From Candidatus Helicobacter avistercoris (lineage in GTDB: Bacteria; Campylobacterota; Campylobacteria; Campylobacterales; Helicobacteraceae): a stretch of 45,155 nt of DNA. A model generated the notes under the pieces. That model was not told where the DNA came from and searched no databases. It saw only the letters and a list, made by a program, of their open reading frames with translations. Shown in pieces: positions 28,723 to 45,155 of this stretch (positions are counted from its first letter, which is position 1; each line of letters opens with the position of its first letter). The DNA is taken from contig DXDJ01000066.1 in the NCBI GenBank assembly GCA_019115525.1, positions 1 to 45,155 on the forward strand, written 5' to 3'. A program made the translations under genes and the position numbers.

Positions 28723-30108
28723 TTGAAGCATTGGAATGAAGAGTGTGCTGTTGTTGGGGTTTATGGGGTAGAGAATGCAAGTTGGCTTGCGTATTATTCT
28801 TTGTTTGCAATGCAACATCGAGGACAAGAAGCTAGCGGAATGAGTGTTTTTGATGGAGAAGCCATCCAAACACACAAAGCCCAAGGATTGGTTTGTGAAG
28901 TTTTTAACCAATCAACACTAAGCAACCTTAAGGGGAATATTGCTATTGGGCATAATCGCTATGCTACCGCAGGAAAAAACTCAAGTCTTGATGCCCAGCC
29001 TCTTTATGCACGATGTTCTTTAGGAGAAATCTCTGTTGTCCATAATGGCAATCTAACAAATGCAGGAATCTTAAGGGAGAGACTCACTCAAGAGGGATCG
29101 ATTTTTCAGAGTTTTTTGGATACAGAAGTGATTTTGCACTTGATTGCAAAAAGCAAAAAAGAAAGTTTTGAAGAGTGTATTAAAGAGGCTTTAAAATCGA
29201 TTAGAGGTGCTTATTGTCTTATTTTTGTTTTGAGAGATAAGATGATTGTGGTAAGAGATCCTTGTGGATTGCGACCTTTGAGTCTAGGGAAGATAAAGAG
29301 CGAAAAGGGGGAGGGATATATTGTTGCAAGCGAGAGTTGTGCGTTTGATTTGTTAGGGGCAGAGTATGTGCGAGATGTTAATGCAGGGGAGATGTTAGTT
29401 TTCCATAATGACAAAATCACTTCTACTCAGCTGTTTTCACCCAAGGATTTTAAATGTATTTTTGAATACATTTATTTTGCACGCCCAGATAGTCAAGTTT
29501 TTGGGAAAAATGTTTATTCTATTCGCAAAGAAATGGGAAGAGAACTTGCAAGAGAGTGCAAAATAGAGGCGGATATTGTTGTGCCTGTCCCTGATAGTGG
29601 AGTGCCTTCAGCCTTAGGCTATGCATTAGAGAGCGGGATCCCTTTTGAGCTAGGGATTATTAGAAATCATTATGTAGGACGAACTTTTATAGAATCCGAA
29701 CAGAGCATTCGAGAGCTAAAAGTCAAACTCAAGCTCAATCCCATAAAAGAGGTGATTGAAGGGAAGAGGGTGATTGTACTTGATGATTCGGTTGTAAGAG
29801 GAACAACAAGTCGTCAGATTGTTAAAATCCTCAAAAATGCAGGAGCAAAAGAGGTACATTTGCTCATTTCCTCTCCACCTACAATTTCTCCATGTTTTTA
29901 TGGCGTGGATACACCAAGCAAGCAAGAGTTGATTTGTGCAACTCATACTTTGGATGAAGTGCGAAAATATGTCAGAGCGGATTCTTTGCATTTTTTGAGT
30001 CTTGAGGGGTTGGCAAAGAGCGTTGGGAGTAATGAAGGATATTGTCAAGCTTGTTTTGATGGAAAATATATTGAGAATTGTTTTAAAAGCGAGGATGAGG
30101 AGGAGTGA
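28723..30108 (+). CDS. purF: Amidophosphoribosyltransferase
   Basis: Short propeptide then CAVVGVYG, HNRYATAGKN, VVPVPDSGVPSALGYA, IVLDDSVVRGTTSRQIV; TTG start. Confidence 0.95.
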   Translation: MKHWNEECAVVGVYGVENASWLAYYSLFAMQHRGQEASGMSVFDGEAIQTHKAQGLVCEVFNQSTLSNLKGNIAIGHNRYATAGKNSSLDAQPLYARCSLGEISVVHNGNLTNAGILRERLTQEGSIFQSFLDTEVILHLIAKSKKESFEECIKEALKSIRGAYCLIFVLRDKMIVVRDPCGLRPLSLGKIKSEKGEGYIVASESCAFDLLGAEYVRDVNAGEMLVFHNDKITSTQLFSPKDFKCIFEYIYFARPDSQVFGKNVYSIRKEMGRELARECKIEADIVVPVPDSGVPSALGYALESGIPFELGIIRNHYVGRTFIESEQSIRELKVKLKLNPIKEVIEGKRVIVLDDSVVRGTTSRQIVKILKNAGAKEVHLLISSPPTISPCFYGVDTPSKQELICATHTLDEVRKYVRADSLHFLSLEGLAKSVGSNEGYCQACFDGKYIENCFKSEDEEE

Positions 30109-31070
30109 GAGAGCTTTTAACGCTAGGGAGGTATTTTAAAAAAACTTTTGGAGAAAGAGTAAGAAAAATCCCTATTACACTTGAGGGCTTTACTTGCCCA
30201 AATATCGATGGAAGAGTGGCAAGAGGAGGATGCATTTATTGTTCAAATGAGAGCTTTTCTCCAAGTATTGTCAAGCTCAAGGCTAAGCCAAAGAGTGTGA
30301 AAATGAATTTTGATTTGCAGGAGAATCCAATCCTCTCCTCACAAATTTCTCAGCTCAAAGAGCAGTTTTTTTGGCATGCAGATTTCCATAAAGAAAAGTT
30401 TTCTGTGGGAAAATATATGATTTATTTCCAATCTTATACCAACACTTATGCCCCTCTCTCAACGCTAAAAGCTCTCTATGATGAGGCTTTTTTGCTCCCC
30501 AATGTTGTAGGGATGAGTATAGGAACTAGAGTAGATAGTGTCAATGAGGGGATTTTGGATCTTCTTGGCTCTTATGTAAAAAGGGGATATGAGATTTGGC
30601 TTGAATATGGTGTGCAATCTGTTTTTCCTCAGACTTTGGAGTTGATTAATCGTGGAGAGGACATGTCAAAAGCCAAAGAGATTTTTCAAGCTACAAGAGA
30701 GAGGGGGATAAAGGTTTGTGCTCATTTGATCTATGGATTGCCTAATGAAACTCAAGAGATGATGATTGAGAGTTTGAAGAGAGTGTTGGAGTGGGGAGTG
30801 GATGGATTAAAGCTTCATCCACTCTATGTAGTTGAAGGCACACAGTTGGCCAAAATGTATAAAAAAGGAGAATATACCCCCATTGATTTACAAGCTTATT
30901 GTGATTTGATTTTGCATTCTATTGATCTGATTCCACAAAATGTTGTTTTACAACGCATTAGTTCAGGAGCTCATGATGAAACTCTACTTGCACCCAAGTG
31001 GTGCTTTGACAAAAATATTCAAATGCGTTATATTCGAGATAAGCTAAGGGAGAGAGGAATTGAGTATTGA
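30105..31070 (+). CDS. Radical SAM protein (TIGR01212/YhcC-like)
   Basis: GFTCPNIDGRVARGGCIYCSN cluster motif; YGLPNETQEMM; LKLHPLYVVEGTQLAKMY. Confidence 0.88.
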   Translation: MRELLTLGRYFKKTFGERVRKIPITLEGFTCPNIDGRVARGGCIYCSNESFSPSIVKLKAKPKSVKMNFDLQENPILSSQISQLKEQFFWHADFHKEKFSVGKYMIYFQSYTNTYAPLSTLKALYDEAFLLPNVVGMSIGTRVDSVNEGILDLLGSYVKRGYEIWLEYGVQSVFPQTLELINRGEDMSKAKEIFQATRERGIKVCAHLIYGLPNETQEMMIESLKRVLEWGVDGLKLHPLYVVEGTQLAKMYKKGEYTPIDLQAYCDLILHSIDLIPQNVVLQRISSGAHDETLLAPKWCFDKNIQMRYIRDKLRERGIEY

Positions 31071-31755
31071 GCTAAGCTCTGATGGAAGCTATACGCTTTT
31101 TAGTCAAGAATATCAAGAAAGCTATCATAGCCTAAGAGATGGGGCAATCAATGAAACGATGCATAAACACATTTTTCCAGCCTTTAAATATGCAGATTTT
31201 AAACAAAATATTAGGGTTTTGGATATTTGTTTTGGACTTGGTTATAATAGTTTTTTCACACTTAAGCATTTTTTATCTCAAAATTTTTGTTCCAAGCTTG
31301 AAATCTATTCTCCAGAAAAAGATTCAAAATTACTAGAGAGCTTGAAGCACTTCACTTACCCTCAAGAGATTAAGGATATAGAGGGGTTTGATGAGATTTT
31401 GCTATGTCTAATCAAAAATGGCAAATATCAAACCCCTCACTTTTCTTTAGAATGCTTCCTAGGATATGGGCTAAACTATATTGGGCAATTTGAAGATGAG
31501 TTTTTTGATGTTGTATATCAAGATGCTTTTTCTCCAAGGAAAAATCCCGAACTATGGAGTGAAGAGTATTTTGCTTTACTTTATAAAAAAATGAATAAGA
31601 ATGGAGTGGTTACAACATATTCTCAAAGCTCTTTTGTCAAAAACAATGCGAAAAAGGCAGGTTTTTTTGTCTATGAAATAGAGCAAGAATCCATACGCAA
31701 TAGCCGAATTTTCAGCAAAAAAGAAATAAATTGCAAAAAATTGAAGCAAAAATAG
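31060..31755 (+). CDS. MnmC-like methyltransferase-domain protein
   Basis: VLDICFGLGYNSF SAM motif; VVYQDAFSPRKNPELWSEEYFALLYKKMNKNGVVTTYSQSSFVK; no FAD domain in the ORF. Confidence 0.8.
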   Translation: MSIELSSDGSYTLFSQEYQESYHSLRDGAINETMHKHIFPAFKYADFKQNIRVLDICFGLGYNSFFTLKHFLSQNFCSKLEIYSPEKDSKLLESLKHFTYPQEIKDIEGFDEILLCLIKNGKYQTPHFSLECFLGYGLNYIGQFEDEFFDVVYQDAFSPRKNPELWSEEYFALLYKKMNKNGVVTTYSQSSFVKNNAKKAGFFVYEIEQESIRNSRIFSKKEINCKKLKQK

Positions 31756-31764
31756 ATTTTTCTC

Positions 31765-31793
31765 TTGACATTTAAAATCAAAATCTATACAAT
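31765..31793 (+). promoter_or_regulatory. Sigma70-type promoter of the tRNA cluster
   Basis: TTGACA (31765-31770), 17 nt, TACAAT (31788-31793), about 19 nt upstream of tRNA-Thr. Confidence 0.75.
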
Positions 31794-31812
31794 GCGATTT
31801 TTATTTTTAAAT

Positions 31813-31888
31813 GCTGGTTTAGCTCAGTTGGTAGAGCAGCTGCCTTGTAAGCAGCAGGTCGGGGGTTCAAGTCCCTTAACCAGCTCCA
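31813..31888 (+). tRNA. tRNA-Thr (anticodon TGT)
   Basis: Cloverleaf gctggtt...aaccagc with ggttcaa T-loop, loop cttgtaa, encoded CCA. Confidence 0.95.
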
Positions 31889-31924
31889 TTGTTTTTTGGT
31901 GTTTGACCGGTAATAAGCTATTTT

Positions 31925-32009
<85 letters not shown>

Positions 32010-32051
32010 CTTTCTAGCCGAGGTGGTAGTCGATTAGCTAATGTTAGAGAT

Positions 32052-32128
32052 GCGGGAATAGCTCAGTTGGCTAGAGCATCAGCCTTCCAAGCTGAGGGTC
32101 GCGGGTTCGAGCCCCGTTTCCCGCTCCA
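32052..32128 (+). tRNA. tRNA-Gly (anticodon TCC)
   Basis: gcgggaa...ttcccgc acceptor, cttccaa anticodon loop, encoded CCA. Confidence 0.95.
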
Positions 32129-32191
32129 TATCTGGGAGCCAATCTTCTTTCTTAGAAAATTATCCCAAATATTTTTATATTGTTGGAGTTT

Positions 32192-32266
32192 GCCCATATA
32201 GCTCAGGGGCAGAGCACTTCCTTGGTAAGGAAGAGGTCGGCGGTTCAAATCCGCTTATGGGCTCCA
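32192..32266 (+). tRNA. tRNA-Thr (anticodon GGT)
   Basis: gcccata...tatgggc acceptor, ttggtaa anticodon loop, encoded CCA. Confidence 0.95.
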
Positions 32267-32313
32267 GTCGGTGCGAGATGTTTTTGAAATTAACAAAGAA
32301 GTTATTTTTTTGT

Positions 32314-32319
32314 TATAAT
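32314..32319 (+). promoter_or_regulatory. Putative extended -10 promoter upstream of tuf
   Basis: TTTGTTATAATC, 38 bp before tuf ATG. Confidence 0.6.
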
Positions 32320-32356
32320 CTCAAGGCATTTAAATCTTAATAAGCTAGGAGTAATT

Positions 32357-33556
32357 ATGGCTAAAGAAAAATTTGTAAAGACTAAACCACACGTAAATGT
32401 GGGAACAATTGGTCACGTAGATCACGGTAAGACAACTTTGAGTGCGGCGATTTCTGCTGTTTTGGCAACAAAAGGTTTGGCAGAAATGAAAGATTATGAC
32501 AATATCGATAATGCACCAGAAGAGAAGGAAAGAGGGATTACAATCGCAACTTCTCACATTGAGTATGAAACTGAAAATCGACACTATGCTCACGTAGACT
32601 GCCCAGGACACGCTGACTATGTTAAAAATATGATTACAGGTGCTGCACAAATGGATGGAGCAATCCTTGTTGTTTCTGCTGCTGATGGCCCTATGCCACA
32701 AACAAGAGAGCACATTCTTCTTTCAAGACAAGTTGGTGTTCCTTATATCGTGGTATTCCTTAACAAGCAAGATATGGTTGATGATGCAGAATTGCTCGAG
32801 CTTGTAGAAATGGAAGTAAGAGAATTGCTAAGCAGTTATGATTTCCCAGGAGATGATACTCCTATTGTTGCTGGTTCTGCACTTAAGGCACTTGAAGAAG
32901 CAAAAGCTGGTAACGTTGGTGAGTGGGGAGAAAAAATCCTTAAGTTGATGGCTGAAGTTGATGCTTATATCCCAACTCCAGAGAGAGATACAGAAAAAAC
33001 TTTCTTGATGCCAGTTGAAGATGTATTCTCAATTGCAGGAAGAGGAACAGTTGTTACTGGAAGAATTGAAAGAGGTGTTGTAAAAGTTGGTGATGAGGTT
33101 GAGATCGTGGGAATCAGAGACACTCAAAAAACAACTGTTACAGGTGTTGAGATGTTTAGAAAAGAACTTGATAAAGGTGAAGCTGGAGATAACGTTGGTG
33201 TTCTCTTGAGAGGAACTAAGAAAGAAGAAGTCGAGAGAGGTATGGTTCTTTGTAAGCCAGGATCAATTACACCACACAAGAAGTTTGAAGGCGAGATCTA
33301 TGTTCTTTCAAAAGATGAGGGTGGAAGACATACGCCATTCTTTAACAACTATAGACCTCAATTCTATGTAAGAACAACTGATGTTACAGGTGCGATTACA
33401 TTACCAGAGGGAACAGAAATGGTTATGCCAGGTGATAATGTAAAAATCACTGTTGAACTCATTAGCCCAATTGCCCTTGAAGAAGGAACACGCTTCGCAA
33501 TCCGTGAAGGTGGAAGAACAGTTGGTGCAGGTGTTGTAACAAAAATCATTGAATAA
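32357..33556 (+). CDS. tuf: Elongation factor Tu
   Basis: [43 protein letters not shown]. Confidence 0.99.
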   Translation: MAKEKFVKTKPHVNVGTIGHVDHGKTTLSAAISAVLATKGLAEMKDYDNIDNAPEEKERGITIATSHIEYETENRHYAHVDCPGHADYVKNMITGAAQMDGAILVVSAADGPMPQTREHILLSRQVGVPYIVVFLNKQDMVDDAELLELVEMEVRELLSSYDFPGDDTPIVAGSALKALEEAKAGNVGEWGEKILKLMAEVDAYIPTPERDTEKTFLMPVEDVFSIAGRGTVVTGRIERGVVKVGDEVEIVGIRDTQKTTVTGVEMFRKELDKGEAGDNVGVLLRGTKKEEVERGMVLCKPGSITPHKKFEGEIYVLSKDEGGRHTPFFNNYRPQFYVRTTDVTGAITLPEGTEMVMPGDNVKITVELISPIALEEGTRFAIREGGRTVGAGVVTKIIE

Positions 33557-33567
33557 TTGGATTTATT

Positions 33568-33726
33568 ATGAAAGTAAAAATAGGTCTAAAATGTTCAGAG
33601 TGCGGTGATATCAATTATAGCACTACAAAGAATGCAAAAACCAACACCGAAAAACTGGAGCTCATGAAGTTTTGTCCAAGGCTAAACAAGCATACGCTTC
33701 ACAAAGAAGTTAAGCTCAAGAGTTAA
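33568..33726 (+). CDS. rpmG: 50S ribosomal protein L33 (52 aa, absent from the ORF track)
   Basis: [52 protein letters not shown] translated directly. Confidence 0.93.
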   Translation: MKVKIGLKCSECGDINYSTTKNAKTNTEKLELMKFCPRLNKHTLHKEVKLKS

Positions 33727-33755
33727 TCTCTTGGGTTTAACCCATAATATTAGAT

Positions 33756-33831
33756 AGGTCAGTAGCTCCAATGGTAGAGCGTCGGTCTCCAAAACCGAGT
33801 GTTGGGGGTTCGAGTCCCTCCTGGCCTGCCA
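33756..33831 (+). tRNA. tRNA-Trp (anticodon CCA)
   Basis: aggtcag...ctggcct acceptor, tctccaaaa anticodon region, encoded CCA; between rpmG and secE. Confidence 0.95.
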
Positions 33832-33856
33832 ATTTTAAAAAATGAGATGCTAAAAG

Positions 33857-34039
33857 ATGATAAAGAAAATTGTTAATTACTATCATAGTGCTAAAGAGGA
33901 ATTGTGGAAAGTAATTTTCCCCACAAAGCAACAACTCAAAATGGCTTTTATTGCTGTAATCGTTGTTGTGAGCGTTGTGACACTATTTTTGACATTAGTA
34001 GATTTTGTTTTATCAAATTCTGTAGCGAGCATTTTGTAG
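33857..34039 (+). CDS. secE: Preprotein translocase subunit SecE
   Basis: 60 aa, one TM, AKEELWKVIFPTKQQL; between tRNA-Trp and nusG. Confidence 0.93.
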   Translation: MIKKIVNYYHSAKEELWKVIFPTKQQLKMAFIAVIVVVSVVTLFLTLVDFVLSNSVASIL

Positions 34040-34062
34040 AATTTACTTAAGAGAGGTGTAGT

Positions 34063-34587
34063 TTGGATTGGTATGCTATACAAACTTACTCGGGTAGTGA
34101 GCAATCTGTAAAGAGGGCAATTCAAAATCTTTTTCGTGAGAGCAATATGCAATCAAGATTGCAAGAAATTGTTGTTCCAACGGAAGATATTATTGAAATG
34201 AAGAATAGCAAGAAAAGAGTAGTTGAGCGAAGTCTATATCCTGGATACGTTTTTATCAAGGTGGATTTGGACACAAAGTTGTGGCATATGATTCAATCTT
34301 TGCCTCGAGTTGGACGCTTTATTGGTGAAAGTAAAAAACCTACACCTCTAACAGAATCTGATATTAAGAATATTCTAGAGAAGGTTGAAAATAGAGCTGC
34401 TCCTAAGCCAAAAATATTTTTCGATGCTGGTGAAGTTGTTCGAATTGTTGAAGGACCATTTGCAAACTTTACAGGAATTGTTGAAGAATATGATATGGAA
34501 CATGAAAAACTTAAACTCAATGTTTCAATCTTTGGAAGAAATACTCCAGTGGAGATTTTGTATTCCCAAGTTGAAAAAATTATTTAA
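34063..34587 (+). CDS. nusG: Transcription termination/antitermination factor NusG
   Basis: WYAIQTYSGSEQSVKRAI; GEVVRIVEGPFANFTGIVEEYD KOW. Confidence 0.96.
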   Translation: MDWYAIQTYSGSEQSVKRAIQNLFRESNMQSRLQEIVVPTEDIIEMKNSKKRVVERSLYPGYVFIKVDLDTKLWHMIQSLPRVGRFIGESKKPTPLTESDIKNILEKVENRAAPKPKIFFDAGEVVRIVEGPFANFTGIVEEYDMEHEKLKLNVSIFGRNTPVEILYSQVEKII

Positions 34588-34607
34588 CTTATTGAAAGGA
34601 GAAAAGT

Positions 34608-35033
34608 ATGGCAAAGAAAGTTGTCGGTGAATTGAAACTTCAAATCCCTGCAGGAAAGGCTAATCCATCTCCACCAGTTGGACCTGCTTTGGGACAAAGA
34701 GGTGTGAATATTATGGAATTTTGTAAGGCTTTCAATGAGAAAACTAAAGATATGGGAGACTTCAATATTCCTGTAATTATCACGGTTTATCAAGATAAAA
34801 GTTTTAGTTTTATCACAAAAAAACCACCAGTAACAGATTTGATTAAGAAAGCAATTAAACTTCAAAAAGGATCTGATAATCCTTTGAAAAATAAAGTGGG
34901 TAAGCTAAGTAATGCTCAACTAGAAGAAATTGCAAAAACAAAAATGGAAGACCTCAATACAAAAGACATTGAAGCAGCAAAAAAGATTGTTGCAGGAAGT
35001 GCTAGAAGTATGGGCGTTGAGATTGTTGATTAA
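34608..35033 (+). CDS. rplK: 50S ribosomal protein L11
   Basis: [33 protein letters not shown]. Confidence 0.98.
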   Translation: MAKKVVGELKLQIPAGKANPSPPVGPALGQRGVNIMEFCKAFNEKTKDMGDFNIPVIITVYQDKSFSFITKKPPVTDLIKKAIKLQKGSDNPLKNKVGKLSNAQLEEIAKTKMEDLNTKDIEAAKKIVAGSARSMGVEIVD

Positions 35034-35046
35034 GGAGTAGAGAGCT

Positions 35047-35751
35047 ATGGCAAAAAAAGTATCAAAAAGATTGCAAAACCTTGCAGGTAAGGTAGATGCC
35101 AATAAAATTTATGATGTTGAAAGTGGTGTAGCAACTCTAAAAACTCTTGCTTCAACGAAATTTGATGAAACTGTTGAGATTGCTCTGAGATTGGGTGTAG
35201 ATCCAAGACATGCTGATCAAATGATCCGTGGTGCGGTTGTTTTGCCACATGGAACAGGAAGAACAGTTAGAGTTGCGGTATTTGCAAAAGGTATCAAAGC
35301 TGATGAAGCTAGAAGTGCTGGAGCAGATATTGTAGGTGATGAGGATTTGGCAGAAGAAATCAAAAATGGAAATACCAATTTTGATATGGTTATCGCAACT
35401 CCAGATATGATGGCTTTGGTAGGTAAAGTGGGAAGAATTCTTGGTCCTAAGGGATTGATGCCAAACCCAAAAACAGGAACTGTAACAATGGATATTCAAA
35501 AGGCAGTTTCCAATGCAAAGAGTGGGCAAGTTAATTTCCGTGTTGATAAAAAAGGAAATATTCACGCACCCATTGGTAAGGCTAGTTTTGGGACTGAGAA
35601 AATTAAGGAGAATATGCTAGAATTCGTTCGAGCAGTAAATCGACTTAAGCCTGCAAGTGCAAAAGGAAAATATATCAGAAACAGTGCATTGTCTTTGACA
35701 ATGAGTCCTGCTGTGAGAATTGATTCTCAAGAACTTTTAGAAGTAAAGTAA
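35047..35751 (+). CDS. rplA: 50S ribosomal protein L1
   Basis: [44 protein letters not shown]. Confidence 0.98.
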   Translation: MAKKVSKRLQNLAGKVDANKIYDVESGVATLKTLASTKFDETVEIALRLGVDPRHADQMIRGAVVLPHGTGRTVRVAVFAKGIKADEARSAGADIVGDEDLAEEIKNGNTNFDMVIATPDMMALVGKVGRILGPKGLMPNPKTGTVTMDIQKAVSNAKSGQVNFRVDKKGNIHAPIGKASFGTEKIKENMLEFVRAVNRLKPASAKGKYIRNSALSLTMSPAVRIDSQELLEVK

Positions 35752-35770
35752 TCTCTTTACTTCATTTATC

Positions 35771-35827
35771 TTAGACTAAGATTATTGGTGCTTTAGGGCT
35801 TAATTTCCAATATATGTTTAAGTCTGA
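35771..35827 (+). promoter_or_regulatory. Candidate L10 (rplJ) mRNA leader
   Basis: TTAGACT (35771-35777) pairs with AGTCTGA (35821-35827), inner ATTGG (35784-35788) with CCAAT (35807-35811), just upstream of rplJ RBS. Confidence 0.55.
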
Positions 35828-35839
35828 AAGGAGAAGAAG

Positions 35840-36322
35840 ATGACCAAACAAGAGAAAGTTGAAATAGTTGAGTTTCTCAAATCTGAATTCAACCAATCAA
35901 ATGCAATTATTGTTTGTGATTATAAGGGCATCAAAACAAAACAGCTCGAAGATTTGAGAGACAAGTCAAGAGCTTTGGGTGTCAAGGTTCAAATCATTAA
36001 AAACAAACTTGCAAAGATTGCGATGAATGAAGCAGGTTTGCCTAATAATCAACTAAAAGATACAAATATCTTTATTTGGGGTGAAGATCAAATTGCTCTT
36101 TCAAAAGTAGTTTGTAAATTTGCATCTGATAACAAAGATCAATTCACACTCAAATTTGGATACTTTGACAAAGAACTTGTGGATGTGAAACACATCGAAA
36201 CAATCTCTAAGTTGCCAAGCAAAGACGAGCTTATTGGTATGTTGCTTTCTGTATGGACTGCACCTGCACGATATTTCGTTACTGGACTTGATAATCTTAG
36301 AAAGCAAAGAGAAGAACAATAA
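35840..36322 (+). CDS. rplJ: 50S ribosomal protein L10
   Basis: [30 protein letters not shown]; position between rplA and rplL. Confidence 0.96.
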   Translation: MTKQEKVEIVEFLKSEFNQSNAIIVCDYKGIKTKQLEDLRDKSRALGVKVQIIKNKLAKIAMNEAGLPNNQLKDTNIFIWGEDQIALSKVVCKFASDNKDQFTLKFGYFDKELVDVKHIETISKLPSKDELIGMLLSVWTAPARYFVTGLDNLRKQREEQ

Positions 36323-36340
36323 AACCTTAAGGAGTAAAAT

Positions 36341-36721
36341 ATGGCAATTACAAAAGAAGATGTATTAGAGTATATTGGTAGTCTTTCTGTTCTTGAGCTC
36401 TCAGAGCTTGTAAAAGAATTTGAAGAGAAGTTTGGAGTTTCTGCTGCTCCTACTGTTGTTGCTGGTGCTGGTGTTGTTGCTGGTGGAGCTGCTGGTGGAG
36501 CTGAAGAGAAAACTGAGTTTAATGTTGTACTTGTAGATGGTGGAGCTAATAAAATCAACGCAATCAAAGCTGTAAGAGAGCTTACAGGTCTTGGTCTCAA
36601 AGAAGCTAAAGAAGCAGTAGAGCAAACACCTTACACAATCAAAGAAGGTGTAAGCAAAGACGATGCTGAAGCAATGAAGAAGAAACTTGAAGAAGCTGGT
36701 GCAAAAGTAGAAATCAAGTAA
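36341..36721 (+). CDS. rplL: 50S ribosomal protein L7/L12
   Basis: [47 protein letters not shown]. Confidence 0.98.
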   Translation: MAITKEDVLEYIGSLSVLELSELVKEFEEKFGVSAAPTVVAGAGVVAGGAAGGAEEKTEFNVVLVDGGANKINAIKAVRELTGLGLKEAKEAVEQTPYTIKEGVSKDDAEAMKKKLEEAGAKVEIK

Positions 36722-36742
36722 CTTTTTTGCTCAAAAACCCAA

Positions 36743-36774
36743 AAAATGCCCCTAGAAAAATCTAGGGGCATTTT
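36743..36774. terminator. Perfect 14-bp hairpin between rplL and rpoBC (terminator/attenuator)
   Basis: AAAATGCCCCTAGA-AAAA-TCTAGGGGCATTTT. Confidence 0.8.
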
Positions 36775-36788
36775 GTATTTATAAAAAA

Positions 36789-36825
36789 GCCTCTAAATAA
36801 AGTGCTTTAGGGGCTTTATTTAGAG
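36789..36825 (+). promoter_or_regulatory. Overlapping alternative hairpins in the rpoBC leader
   Basis: Hairpin A: AGCCTCTAAA (36789-36798) with TTTAGGGGCT (36806-36815); hairpin B: CTCTAAATAAAG (36791-36802) with CTTTATTTAGAG (36814-36825); mutually exclusive. Confidence 0.6.
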
Positions 36826-36863
36826 TGCTTTACTCTTTGAAATCAACACTTGAGGATAGATAG

Positions 36864-45155
<8,292 letters not shown>

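Noticed and set aside
33737-33934. 65-aa minus ORF containing QEGLEPPTLGFGDRRSTIGATDLS
   Set aside because: Known artefact pattern of antisense tRNA-Trp translation.

Overview
The window looks like a chromosomal core segment of a Helicobacter-type Campylobacterota (epsilonproteobacterial) genome. This rests on protein similarity recalled from memory, the fused rpoB-rpoC gene, the fliO/fliN/nth neighbourhood and low GC. Contents in order: petABC (minus strand); nadE, a DegT-like aminotransferase, lpxK, bcp and napD; a minus-strand block of tonB, fliO-like, fliN, CheX-like, nth, feoA and AsmA-like; mltG; an accC-nnr-cmoA-dapE-yedF-selD train; mnmA and NDH-2 (minus); rpsB-tsf, ABC ATPase, hemL, atpZ-like and a small membrane protein; trxA-trxB-dapB-purF, a radical SAM protein and an MnmC-like methyltransferase; a tRNA-Thr/Tyr/Gly/Thr cluster; tuf-rpmG-tRNA-Trp-secE-nusG-rplKAJL; and a giant rpoBC fusion running off the right edge. 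I see no CRISPR array, prophage, IS element or clear defence island, and nothing I would call a wholly new system. The strongest non-routine signals are: (1) selD read through an in-frame TGA (selenocysteine) with a bSECIS-like hairpin, missed by the ORF track; (2) the rpoBC fusion, also missing from the ORF track; (3) overlapping, mutually exclusive hairpins between rplL and rpoBC; (4) a CheX-like CheY-P phosphatase candidate beside fliN; (5) an atypical DegT protein next to lpxK; (6) candidate r-protein leaders upstream of rpsB and rplJ; (7) four consecutive ATGA junctions joining accC to the selenium genes; (8) antisense-overlapping genes (AsmA/mltG and selD/mnmA).
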